A stretch of 64,000 bases of DNA. It comes from Eutreptiella sp. 'Long Island Sound 2002' (lineage: Eukaryota > Euglenozoa > Euglenophyceae > Eutreptiales > Eutreptiaceae). The notes beneath the pieces were generated by a model. That model saw only the letters and a list, made by a program, of their open reading frames with translations. It was not told the DNA's origin and did not search any database. The stretch covers positions 111,870,578 through 111,934,577 of the forward strand of contig OZ038382.1 in NCBI GenBank assembly GCA_964036045.1, written 5' to 3'. Made by a program: the position numbers and the translations under genes. The first letter of the stretch is position 1. Every line of letters starts with the position of its first letter. Shown here piece after piece: positions 53,180-64,000 of the stretch.

Positions 53180-55303
53180 TGAAGCCGGTTCGGACCCCCG
53201 TGGCCATCTTGGGGTCACTTTGGGTGTGTATCTATGTGCCGGCAAGCCGCCATTGGCTGATATCATACTCTCCTGTCCACCTGAACTAACCTGATGTGAT
53301 AGTGTGATAGGTTTGGCCATTCCGGCTACGAGCGGCCATTTTCAGTACCGAGGCGCCGCCGGCTGAGATTTATATATCAGAATATCAGGAATCAACAGGG
53401 TTTCATTATCATAATGTTTCCGTAATTTTTCAGCTATCCGTTCTGATGGTCAATGTATCGGCGACTGTCAGTTGGCTCGCGATTTTGCGTTAACCGATTC
53501 GTTAACTGTTATTTCCAGATATTTTGGCAGAAACCCCGATGAAGGGTCAAATTTCATCAGTAAAGGGTTCGTTGCTTCCGCAATTTTCTAAATATGCACT
53601 CGAAATTTTATTCTGAATTTTTGGCGATGTCGAAATTGGATTTTCGACTTCGACATCGCCGCACTTGATTTGGTCTTCTTCGAGTGGTCATACTCTTTTC
53701 CCTATGCCCGAATCAGGTTTCCCTTATATATGCCACCCATTTGACTTGGAGATATAAGGGAAACAAAAGTGAATCGTGGGACCACCTTGAAGGGCCGTAT
53801 CTACGCGCGAGTGTGAGGAAAGAGAATAGGAAAGGTTGGGTTGTAAGCGCCTTGGTCTTTGGTGTGTACACATGCCTGGTATAGCAAGGGATAATGGTCA
53901 AGAGGGTATAAAGTGATATATAACTCTTGGACCGTGCAACCGAATATTTTAATGCGACTTTCGAGTGTGCCGCATGAGTGTTGGGGTTGCATAGCAACTT
54001 TTCTTGGGTTCCTACGTATTTTTAACGTGAAGTTATGTCCATGGAGGGACATGGCATATCATGGTGGGAGCCACTCTTGAGGGTATATGTTATATGCATG
54101 GTTTATGTCTTGATATGCTCACGCCCATGTTATATATCTTCGTGTGGCCGAAGGGATGGGGAGCCACACGTGACAAGGGCTTTGCCCATGTCCATATTGT
54201 GAGATTCGAAGCGCTAGACTAAGTCTACCGCATATGTATTGCTCATGGTATGTTTGGCAAGGAGATCCATTAGTGCACTCCGATTTTCATGGGGCATGTA
54301 GATATGGGTGGCGAAGGTATCTCCATGCGCCCGATTGGAGATTCAAGTGGGGGAATTGTTTGCACATTGTTCGAATCATTTGTGTATTGAACCATGAGCG
54401 GATATCATGGGTGAGCATAGAGATATACTATCATGACAACTTTGTATTTGGACATATTTTCATGTTTTTGACCTCATTTTATGCTCATTTTTGTGTTCTA
54501 TGTGCTCAACTGGTCGGCTAACAGTAAAGTGCCTAGTAATCCGTGAACTATGGTATATTGCTTATATGTTGGCATATGCTTCGGTGTTGTACCTCACCAT
54601 ATGCCTGATCACGTGGTCACTTTGGCTTGGCACACGAGGCCGCACAAAATTAGGTCTCAAATTCATGAGTTGACTTGTGAAGCATGTCATGTACATAACC
54701 GGAAGGGCTTCGGGGCCAATGATGGAATTTTCTTCAGCACAGACCTTTGGTCTATATCACCCCTGTATATTACTTTCCGGTTTGACACATGCATGGAGCA
54801 TTCTGATATTTGCCGTACGCATTTTTGGGTATATAATTGACTTTTGGGCATAATGGTGTGATTTGCCTGATTTTGCCATGTTGTGAGGTCATCTTCATGG
54901 GGCAGTTCTCCAAGCCCATTCGACTCCAAGTCCAACCAAGTTTATGTCAGGGTAGGGCATGGTCCTGAGTGCCACTCTAGGCCATGACACGCCACCTTCC
55001 CTAATGGGGCTAGGATTTTGAGGCTCGGGGGTGAACACATTTTTGGGGTTTGTGTATTGACTTGTGACACATGGCATTCAGCCATCTCATTTGACCTGGT
55101 TCAGGGCAATATGTTGGTGAGTCAAGGGAAGGTCTTGAGTCCAGAAAATGAGGGGTTTATGGCTGTGAATGTGTACGTTTACCTCTTTCCCCAACTTTGC
55201 TTTTTTTGTGTTCATATGTCAATTTCAGGGCTTTCTTCCTTGGTGCAATTCTTGTACATGCCCGCCACCGTGGGAAGACCGGTGTGCTGAACGGAAGCCC
55301 GCA
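53180..55303 (+). repeat. Element 4, 5' LTR
   Basis: Starts TGAAGCCGGTTCGG; matches the split LTR of element 3 throughout. The uninterrupted GCTGATATCATACTCTCC at 53256-53273 is the pre-insertion form of the element 2 site. TATA-like TTTATATAT near 53369. The end at CA followed by TCGTGGATTGG is inferred. Confidence 0.75.
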
Positions 55304-55428
55304 TCGTGGATTGGATTGTGAATCGGGTTATTGCTGCATTTGTGGGATCTGATTGCTGTTCAGGGTTGAAGGAGGATTGTATTTTTGATTTTCTATATTT
55401 TTTGAATTTGGACCCGGGACTTTGAGAA

Positions 55429-58400
55429 ATGCAAGCATTGATCAGGAGCAAATCAGCAAGGATTACAGGCGGAAGGGGCACAGCGGGGGCCGGTCCTGGT
55501 AGGGACCTTCTTTCTGGTAGCAGAGGCGTACCTGCTGCCCCTACCAACCGCCGACTCGGGGACTTGGGCCCATATGAGCCCTGCCCAAGTACGCCCCGGG
55601 TGCGTATTGTGGACTCGGTGGAGACCACGCCGGAGATTGGAGCCATAGAAGAACCGAGACGTTCAAGAGCATGGCGAACTCCGGAAGTTGAAGCCCGAAG
55701 AGAAGTACGACATTCAGGAATAGGAGGACGTGACATGGAGGACCTGGTCTCCATGTGTGAGCGACGCTGCCGAAAGGCATGCAACCTCCGCTCCGCCGCG
55801 GAGGATTTTGATGAGGTCTGCCATTCAGGCAGCAGTGGAGGACGGGCCTGGCGGTACCGGAAGCGCAGGTCACCCAAGTCCGCGGCAAGGGACGCCGGGG
55901 CTATGGACACGGACCCCAGCCCGGTCAGGCTGTGGGAATCCGAGGGGTTCTCCGAGGGCTATCAGACAGCCTACGAGCCACCTTCGGAGTCGGAGATGTC
56001 CGCGCGGATTGCCAGGGCGCATACGGCCCCCGAGCCCGCCCTGAAGCACGACGCCGAGGGCTTGGAGAGGCCAGCCAGGGCCCGGACGGCACCTGTGCCC
56101 CGGCACACGGGACCAGAGACGGACACCATAGCCGATACGCCCATGGGCGATGAGTCTGAGGCGCCGGGAACCGCGGGATGCGCTGGATCAGGCGGAAAGC
56201 ACGCCGCGTGCCACTGCGAGCACGTGTCCTTCCTCATGGGCAAGTACCCGAAGATGGGGATGGACGCCATCGTGCACCGTCTCGACAGCCTGGACAACGC
56301 GAAGGGCGGCCTAGAGACGGATGTCGCCGGGATCCTGGATGACCAGTCGGCCGCGGAGAAAGACATGGAGGAGCTGCGAGCGGAACGGGACCGGTACCGG
56401 GAGAATCTGGAGCTGGCCCTGGAGAAGCAGCAGCGAGTGGTGGATAGCCTCCTCCACCTGGTGGAGGACATGTCGGGACGCCTGAAAAAGCTAGAGGAGC
56501 TACAGCCCCTCGCCTCGGGTCCGGAGCTCCCGGCAAAGCCGGCCGCAGCAGAGCTGGTGGAGCGGGTTAAGACCCTCAGGAGCGCCATGGATAAACCCAT
56601 GGGCGGCCCTGCAGAGGCACCATACGCGCCTCCGCGTGTTGACCCGGGTGCGCTGCCGTTTGTTCCCATGTTCAGCGAATCCACAATGCTCGGGGAACAC
56701 ACGGCACCGGCTGGGTCCCTGCGGGAAGGGCACGTAACCACGGACCCGGGGAGCCTGACGGTACAGATGTCCCATGCCACCCAGAATCTACCGATCACGA
56801 CGAATATGGTAGTTTATGCGGAAGACGAGATCCAGAGCCAGACCATGCAGGGGCGAACCATGGGAAGCGCCGACGGACATGGTCGAGGTCATCCAGGCGG
56901 AAACCTGTGGGCGAAGGACCCCAATACGGGGATATGGACGGCCGATGGAGCAAGTCCTTCCCGCATTCCAAACCCCATGGGTTCAGGCCCAACTGGACAG
57001 CACTCCATGGAGGAGAGGGATGTACGGGGAGTGTACTCACACCCCCCGGCCACAGGTGGTATCCGTCTCGTGCTGGGGATGTCGGAGACGCCATCAGGAT
57101 TGACGACCTCAGGGGAATCAAAATCCCCTATTACGACGGGAACCTGTCCAACCTGGATGACTTCATCCTGGACTGGGAGGACTTTGCCGAGGAGGTCGTC
57201 GGCAAGATGCGGGGAGCGCCGCGGGACAAGTGGGTATGCCGGACATTCCCACACCGGCTGGCGCAGGACCTGAAGGAGGAGCTGCGGGATCAGATCCGGG
57301 AAGGACTGATCCGTACGGGGCAGGCCTGCCTCCAGTGGTTGGAGGATGAGGAGCGGGTGGACGCTCCGAACCAGAAGCTGGAGGACCTGTGGTCCATCCC
57401 GCTGCCGCTGGACCGCGGTGAGTTGCGGGTCCGGGAGTGGAACCGGTATCTGCGGAAGTACCGCAGATGCCTCAAGCTGGTGGAAGACTGGAACGAGGCC
57501 AGTGAGATCCGCCACTTGCTGAAGGACGTCCTCCCCGGCAACTGGAAGAGGCGAGTGGAGGACGAGGAGAAGAAGCGCGCCAAGAAGCGGGTGGCGGTGA
57601 GGATCATGGCGGCGGAGGATGGCCATGCGGGTATCATGGAGTTCTTCAGGAGGAACCTGGGCGAGCCCAACCGGATGTTGGGACTGAAGAACGCCGTGTA
57701 CGTGGAGGTATTTGGAGACTCCATGGGGCAAAGGTTGCTGCGCCTCAACAAAGTGGAGTGGAGGCGCGGGGAGCCGCTGAGGATGCAGGTCATCTTCGCC
57801 CGCATGAGCCTGGACGAGATCATGAAGTACATCACGGTGGAGTTGAAGCTCAATGCGAAGAACGAGGCCCACGTGCAGGATCGACATGGTCATGGACAAC
57901 GAGGCCACCGAGAAGACCGCCATCATCTGGAGATCCAGGAAGACACGGCCAACTCCGCGGAGGATGATAGTGGAAGTGGCCACGACCACTGGTCCCGGGA
58001 GGATCACGAGGAGGCCCATTTCTTCGCGTTTGTGGCGCACAACGTGAGGAACAATGGGCAGGATCGGTCCAGATGGAGCCAGGTGGGACCCAAGAAGGGC
58101 AAAGAGCCAAGGAGGATCGGGAACCCACCACTCTCGTTCCGAGAGTACAGGTCTTAGCACGACGGGTGCTGGGTCTGTTATGGCAAGGGAAACAACCATG
58201 CACACGACCACCGTCAGTGCAAGGTGTATGAGGCGAACAAGAAGGCCTACTTCGCCGCCCACCCCGAGAAGAAGCCCAAGGAGCAGCGGATTTCCGATTG
58301 GAAGGCGAAGGGCGGAGACGGGGGAAAGGGCCAAGGCAAAGGGCAAGGAAAAGGCGGAGGAATAGGCTATGATGGTGGACCTGGCCAAGACCGACGAGTG

Positions 58401-58520
58401 AGGTCGATCGAGGAAGTTGCTGAGGACATGTTGAGGACGTTGGAGGAACTCAAAGCCCAGCAACGTGGTGGACAAAGTCCTGGCGGATCGCAGCCGGAAG
58501 GGGCTGCGGGAAGCCAAGTC
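55429..58520 (+). CDS. Element 4 Gag, broken
   Basis: Starts at ATG 55429 (MQALIRSKSARITGG). The first frame (to 57273) loses register near 57070; the capsid-like part (KIPYYDGNLSNLDDFILDWE) and the rest are in the frame 56907-58157. A TAG at 58155-58157 sits where element 3 has CAG. The knuckle CWVCYGKGNNHAHDHRQC and a Gly/Lys-rich tail follow up to the boundary UAG. The coiled coil (AAEKDMEELRAERDRYREN) lies between about 56270 and 56500. Compared with element 3, sequence is conserved over the whole length. Confidence 0.82.
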
Positions 58521-58523
58521 TAG
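58521..58523 (+). promoter_or_regulatory. Gag-Pol boundary UAG, element 4
   Basis: TAG followed by AGG AGC, in frame with Gag before and protease after, exactly as in element 3. Confidence 0.6.
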
Positions 58524-61117
58524 AGGAGCCCCCACGGGAGTGGGACCTCGGAGGTCTCTCCTCCGAAAATCAGTGGAATCCCAGAGAAAGTGAAGGCACA
58601 TCGGGTGCCGAAGAAGGCTCCAGAAGAGCCAAAACCACTGAGTTTCGCCACTCCCAACCCCTGGAGCGCCCTGCCAAGGGAAGTACATGTGGGTGCGGGA
58701 CATGGCAAGAAGGAAGGAGCGACCACGGAGAGCCCCGTGGACGGGCAGGACCAACCCAAGATCTACACCATCCGTGACCATACCCTTGAAGTCCTGATGC
58801 ACCCGGACGTGCTAGAGTTGCATGCCGTGAGAGTCGTCCATACACCTCATGGCGACGAGCGGCAGTTGCACTTGAAAGTGCGAGTACGGTGCGGACGAGA
58901 GGAGAAGGTGGTGGATGTGTTAGTGGATACGGGTGCCCAGGTGAGCCTGGTCCGGAGAGGGTTGTTCAAGGAGGAATTCCTGCAGCCCAGCCGGAGACCG
59001 GTTCGCCTGAGGGTGGCCAACGGAGAGATTATGGGTGGCGGCACCCATGAGGCCACTATCAGTATGGAATTCTGGGAGCATGAGCGCTTGAACCGCCCTG
59101 ATCAGGCGAAGAGAAGCACTCTATCCGGGAACTTCTATGTGGCCGACATTACAGATTGGGATATGATCATGGGGTACGACTTCATGGTGGCAAATGCCAT
59201 TGGAGCCCTTCCCCATCGCGCAACGCTGGTCCGGGAGGATGATGAATGCCTCACATGGTTGTCCACGGATTATGCATGCGGATCATCCCAATGGAATGCT
59301 GAGGAAGAGGATCGGATCGTCCGAACGGTTCAAGCTGTGGGTGCCAATTCCAGATGAGACCGCGGAGTTCAGCTCACGGAGTATGGAATGGCGCCGCAGG
59401 TGTAGGCCAGGATGATCCAGAAGCTGGGAGCCGAAGCGCCCGAGACGGACGTCTTCGCTTCCTGGGACGCCCCACTTTTGCGGAAGTGTAGGAGGCATTG
59501 GCATCGAGGAGACTCAGACTGGCATAGGCATTGGGGTTTGAAGGAGTGGGGGCCCATGTATTGGCATGGCTCCCTGGATAACACCAGACGTACGGTGGAG
59601 AAGATCGTCGCGGATAGGCCGAAGGGGATCCTGGTCATAACCGGCACAGGATCCACCCCATGTCCGCTGGAGGGTCTCAAGTCGACGCTGGACTCCATCA
59701 CCCTGAACGAGATGTCATTCGGGCCAGAGGAGGAGTTGTTCATCGACGCTCAGGGTGTATCAATGCCATCCCCGGGTCATGCGTGGGGTACCAAGGCTTT
59801 CCTGGTGGATGGGGCGCAAGCCCAGCCCACGGGTGATGAAGCACTCATCCGTAGGGTGGGGGCGGTGCCCATGAAGGTCATGTTTGAGCCCAAGGAGGGG
59901 ACGGATCAGCCAGTGGATGGCATTGACATCCTGTCCCACTCCGAGATCGACGAAGTCGTCAACGACATGCGAGTGGGGATGCACGACCGTGTGGCAGCCA
60001 AGAAGAGGCGGGCCATGGTCACATCTCCGCATTGGTGGGATGACAAGATGTTGGTCACCGGCAAGTACGAGAATGATGAGTTCGTGGCGAGGGTCATGGA
60101 TCACATCGCGGACCAATACGATGGTCCGGTTGGGTCTGACCCACCAACATGGGATTTTCCAAGAATGGGTGTCGATAGCGACAGTCACCAGCCCGAGGCC
60201 GCAAATTTTCGAAGATTATCGGTGGGATATGCACCCCACAACGATGAAGACGGCATATCGGACGAGGAGAAGTCAGACTCGGACCCAGAAGAGGCCTATA
60301 CCGCAGTGTGGTCCGTTGTATCGATACCGAAGCAAGCGGCTGAAGAGGCCCAGGAGAACCCGAAGGTCGCGGAGCCGAAGGAGAGGCTGATCAAGGCCTA
60401 TCCGCGGCTATTCAGTGGCGTCGCCAACAAGAACCCTCCAGATCGTGGAAGGTTTGGTACAGAAAGGATCAAGCTGAAGCCGAACCCAAAGATCTATCGT
60501 CACGGGGAGTACCAACTTCAGGGCGATCGGGCAGAGGCCATGAAGAAGCTATTGGCCGAGTTCATTGAGCGGGGCTGGATTGAACCCTCCGATAGTGAGG
60601 GGGCCAGCCCAGCCTTCATTGTGCCCAAGAAGGAGAAGGGCGAGTGGAGGTTGGTGGTGGACTACAGGGGATTGAACGAGCAGACCGAGCACGACTCGTA
60701 CTCGTTGCCGCTGATCGACACCATCCTCCAGAAGCAGCTGAAAAAGCGGATCTTCACGGTGTTAGACCTGAAACATGGCTATCACCAGATGCCGCTACAC
60801 CAGGACTCCAGGCCCTGCACGGCAATGTCGACGCCGCTGGGGCCCATGCAGTGGAAAGTGGTGCCAATGGGCGCCAAGAATGGCAACGCCGCTTTCCAGC
60901 GCATGATGGAGGACCTACTCGGTCCTGTCCAGGACTGTGCCGACCCCTTCGTGGATGACATCATCATCGGGTCCGGCACGGAGAACATGACCGAGGACGA
61001 GCTCATCGACGCGCATGAGAAGGATCTGCGCCGAGTGCTCAGCGAGTTTGACAAGCACAACATGGTGTGCAAGCCCACCAAAGCCTCAATCTTCGTGAAG
61101 GAAGTAGAATTCGCGGG
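58524..61117 (+). CDS. Element 4 pol: protease and reverse transcriptase, two nonsense codons
   Basis: One frame with TGA at 59355-59357 (Gly in element 3) and TAG at 59403-59405 (Tyr in element 3). The protease loop VLVDTGAQVSLV is intact. Reverse transcriptase has WRLVVDYRGLN, VLDLKHGYHQMPL, STPLGPMQWKVVPMG and FVDDIIIGSG, all catalytic residues present; SEGASPAF has Gly for the usual Trp. The coding sequence ends at VEFAG, where the module is inserted; the apparent ORF continues 65 codons into the repeat array. The gene resumes at 63161. Confidence 0.87.
61107..61117 (+). repeat. Target-site duplication of the module, left copy
   Basis: GAATTCGCGGG, matched by GAGTTCGCGGG at 63161-63171 with one difference. 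Both copies encode the same E/F/A/G codons of pol. Confidence 0.75.
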
Positions 61118-62580
61118 AACAGGAGCCGGGAGGCCCAGGACACCGCACACACAACACAACACACCGAGCGGGCACACCGGTGAACAGGAGCTGGGAGGCC
61201 CGGGACACCGCACACGCAACACAACACACCGAGTGGGCGCACCGGTGAACAGGAGCCGGGAGGCCCAGGACACCGCACACGCAACACAACACACCGAGCG
61301 GGCACACCAGTGAACAGGAGCCAGGAGGCCCAGGACACCGCACACCCAACACAACACACCGAGCGGGCACACCGGTGAGCAGGAGCCGGGAGGCCCAGGA
61401 CACCGCACACGCAACACAACACACCGAGCGGGCGCACCGGTGAACAGGAGCCGGGAGGCCCAGGACACCGCACACCCAACACAACACACCGAGCAGGCAC
61501 ACCGGTGAACAGGAGCTGGGAGGCCCAGGACACCGCACACGCGAAACAACACACCGAGCGGGCACGACGGTGAACAGGAGCCGGGAGGCCCAGGACACCG
61601 CACGCGCAACACAACACACCGAGCGGGCACACCGGTGAACAGGAGCCGGGAGGCCCAGCACACCGCACACCCAACACAACACACCGAGCGGGCACACCGG
61701 TGAACAGGAGCCGGGAGGCCCAGGACACCGCACACGCAACACAACACACCGAGCGGGCACACCGGTGAACAGGAGCCGAGAGGCCCAGGACACCGCACAC
61801 GCAACACAACACACCAAGCGGGCAAGCCGGAGAACAGGGGTAGGTGGCCGAGGACGCCGCACACGCGGAACAACACAGCGAGCGGGCACACCGGGGAACA
61901 GGAGCCAGGAGGCCCAGGACACCGCACACGCAACACAACACACGGAGCGGGCACACCGGTGAACAGGAGCCGGGAGGCCCGGGACACCGCACACGCAACA
62001 CAACACACCGAGTGGGCGCACCGGTGAACAGGAGCCGGGAGGCCCAGGACACCGCACACGCAACACAACACACCGAGCGGGCACACCAGTGAACAGGAGC
62101 CAGGAGGCCCAGGACACCGCACACCCAACACAACACACCGAGCGGGCACACCGGTGAGCAGGAGCCGGGAGGCCCAGGACACCGCACACGCAACACAACA
62201 CACCGAGCGGGCGCACCGGTGAACAGGAGCCGGGAGGCCCAGGACACCGCACACACAACACAACACACCGAGGAGGCACACCGGTGAACAGGGGCCGGGA
62301 GGCCCAGGACACCGCACACGCAACACAACACACCGAGCGGGCACACCGGTGAACAGGAGCCGGGGGGCCCAGGACACCGCACACGCAACACAACACACCG
62401 AGCGGGCACACCGGTGAACAGGAGCCGGGAGGCCCAGGACACCGCACACGCAACACAACACACCGAGCGGGCACACCGGAGAACAGGAGCCGGGAGGCCC
62501 AGGGCACCGCACACCCAACACAACACACCGAGCGGGCACACCGGTGAACAGGAGCCGGGAGGCCCAGGACACCGCACACA
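61118..62580 (-). repeat. 65-bp minisatellite array, 22-23 units
   Basis: Well-conserved units of GGAGCCGGGAGGCCCAGGAC plus 45 further bases. On the minus strand no unit has a stop in any frame, and 65 shifts the frame at each unit, so all three minus frames stay open for more than 540 codons. Confidence 0.95.
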
Positions 62581-63160
62581 CGTAGCGCGGCCGGGGGACA
62601 GGAAGGAATCAACACCCCATCGGTCGGACACACTGGGGCGACCCAGCCGACCCACCGGGCCAGTGGCAGGAGCGGTACTCCAAGGCCGCTGGTCCGAGCC
62701 CGGCCAGGCTGCATCGGGGACCATGGCAAACGTCACCCGGAACCATGGATGCAACTGGTGACAGGCGAGCCGGTACACAGTCCAGGAGGGGGTCGCCTGC
62801 CAAGCAGAGCGGCCCCGCAACTCAAGCCACAAGGGTGAGGCGGTCGTACCGTAGACAAGCGGGAGCAATACCCCTTGTGGTGAGAGATACTCCACACGGC
62901 TGGGCAGCCCCCAGAGCTGCCGCCCGAATGAGGGGGCATGTGGCCCTACTCATGGACACATGTGGGGACACCCTCCCACCTGGGACACATGGACCGGGTG
63001 GCCGCGACAATGCCTTCCCAAGCACATGCGGGAGCGGCTCAAGAGGCACCTAACATAGGGCAGGGGGAGGGACAGGACGTCCCCTTGGTAAGACCTTCTT
63101 CCTGCACCGTCAAGGGAGGCATCCCGAGCTCCCGAAGATACCTACCTACCTACCTACCTG
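61118..63160 (-). mobile_element. Tandem-repeat module inserted in element 4 pol (inverse orientation)
   Basis: A 2043-bp insertion made of about 22 units of a 65-bp repeat (61118 to about 62580) and a 580-bp unique arm ending in CTACCTACCTACCTACCTG. The same arm and array occur at 50235-51425 on the opposite strand. No transposase, inverted termini or poly-A tail. The 11-bp flanking duplication marks it as a true insertion. It may be a non-autonomous mobile element, or repeat DNA captured during break repair. Confidence 0.75.
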
Positions 63161-63171
63161 GAGTTCGCGGG
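63161..63171 (+). repeat. Target-site duplication of the module, right copy
   Basis: GAGTTCGCGGG; pol continues from here in frame as EFAGHVVGHGQ. Confidence 0.75.
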
Positions 63172-64000
63172 TCACGTTGTTGGTCACGGGCAACGCCGTC
63201 CCATGCCTGGGAAGCTGGCGTCCCTGCACCACTGGGAGAAGCCCCAGACCATCAGTGAACTCCGGTCCTTCATCAGGTTCTGCAACTACTATTCGGGCTA
63301 TGTCCGGATGTATGCAGAACTGTCGGGCCCGCTGCACAAGATGCGGCAAATGGGCAAGTTCGATGGCCGGAAGGGGAGCAAGAAGAAACTTGCTTGGACC
63401 CCTGAGGCCGAAGATGCGTTCAGCCGCCTGAAGGAGCGACTCCTGGGGCAACTGGGGCTATTCCTGGTGGACCCGGACAAGGGATTCGTGCTACGGACGG
63501 ACGCCTCGGACTATGCTGTGGGGGCAGTCCTCGAGCAGATCCGAGACGACGGGTCACATGTACCCGTGGCGTTCTGGAGCCGGATACTGGCCGAGGGCCA
63601 ACGCCGCACCTGGACCGCGAGGGAGAAGGAGACGTACGCCATTGTATGTGCGCTCAGGAAGTGGTCTGGCCACATCGGATTGCAACCGGTGGTGGTTTGT
63701 ACGGACCATCAGTCCTTGCAGAGCTGGCACAAGGAGCACGTCGACACCCGGCATGGATGGACATATCCAGCCATGAGGACGCCGAGGAAACCGAGGAGGC
63801 CAAGCGCATCATCGAGATAGAGAAGGCCATGGAGCAAGAGGGGGTCAAGTGCTTTGTGGTGATGGCAAACCGTACGGACCTGGCCAAGTTCCGGGTTGCC
63901 CGCGTCCAAGCTATTCGAGAGGAAACCCTCGAGCAGTGGATGGTGGCCCCTGTAGAGCTAGTCAGGTCGGTGCTCACAGAGGACTGGTCGGATGACTACG
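63161..64000 (+). CDS. Element 4 pol: end of reverse transcriptase and RNase H, damaged, partial
   Basis: Continues with FAGHVVGHGQRRPMPGK, the thumb/connection part (FCNYYSGYVRMYAEL) and RNase H: FVLRTDASDYAVGAVLE, AYAIVCALRKW (the Glu lies in REKET) and CTDHQSLQSWHKEHVDT. Then about 130 bases found in family A are missing near 63750, removing the last RNase H Asp motif (xDCLSRW) and shifting the frame. The linker resumes in another frame as ISSHEDAEETEEAKRIIE and runs to the window end as WSDDY. Integrase must lie beyond 64000. Confidence 0.85.

Larger units (their letters stand above)
53180..64000 (+). mobile_element. Element 4: family B element, interrupted by the module, runs off the window
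   Basis: 5' LTR at 53180, then Gag, UAG, and Pol up to RNase H; the integrase is beyond the window. Pol is interrupted at 61118-63160 by the tandem-repeat module. Gag has a frameshift near 57070 and a TAG at 58155; Pol has TGA 59355 and TAG 59403. The LTR contains the empty target site for element 2. Confidence 0.88.

Noticed and set aside
20849-58157. An alternative genetic code in which UAA and UAG mean Gln
   Set aside because: Some in-frame stops replace Gln, but others replace Trp, Tyr, Glu or Gly compared with the sister copy, and UGA also occurs inside frames. Decay explains this better, although RNA data would be needed to exclude recoding.
60782-62895. Three minus-strand ORFs of 547-618 codons, Cys-rich, looking like large secreted or membrane proteins
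   Set aside because: They are the same 65-bp repeat read in three frames, and their ends run antisense into pol. No start context or non-repeat domain supports them.

Overview
This is a eukaryotic, repeat-dense genomic window. It is dominated by four very large Ty3/Gypsy-type LTR retrotransposons of the chromovirus kind, together with GC-rich minisatellites and a few fragments of older mobile-element or host genes. There are no operons, ribosome-binding sites, rRNA or tRNA genes that I can recognise. The GC-rich coding style, the huge LTR elements and the nested insertions fit a protist or algal nuclear genome. A green alga is my best guess from the general look of the retroelement proteins, but that is an impression and not evidence.

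Layout. 1-292: tail of a 65-bp minisatellite. 293-3184: old DNA with one unrecognised broken plus-strand gene, three copies of a GC palindrome, and the 3' half of a PIF/Harbinger-like transposase gene (minus strand). 3185-19928: element 1 (family A, minus strand, LTRs of about 2.86 kb), inserted inside that transposase gene, whose 5' half resumes at 19929. 19929-24740: the only probable non-LTR region. It holds a gene-like frame with a RING-like cysteine cluster, a SET-domain exon, and several short tandem repeats. 24795-25091: a 60-bp variant of the minisatellite. 25092-25175: first 84 bp of the 5' LTR of element 3. 25176-42318: element 2 (family A, minus strand, LTRs of about 3 kb), nested in that LTR. 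42319-50234: the rest of element 3 (family B, plus strand), cut off after reverse transcriptase by a tandem-repeat module (50235-51425). 51426-53179: unassigned DNA with one plausible minus-strand protein fragment. 53180-64000: element 4 (family B, plus strand), which runs off the window and is itself interrupted by the same module in the opposite orientation (61118-63160).

Logic of the elements. Each encodes a very long Gag (coiled coil, Pro/Gly-rich linker in family A, capsid-like region, CCHC-like knuckle). An in-frame UAG codon follows, and then a Pol with retropepsin, reverse transcriptase and RNase H. In family A an integrase (DDx35E) with a C-terminal chromodomain is also visible. The UAG and its following codons are shared by both families, which suggests stop-codon readthrough as the way Pol is made. 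All four copies carry nonsense codons, frameshifts or catalytic substitutions and look dead. The most unusual signal is the arm-plus-minisatellite module that interrupts pol at the same codon in elements 3 and 4, in opposite orientations, with an 11-bp target duplication visible in element 4.
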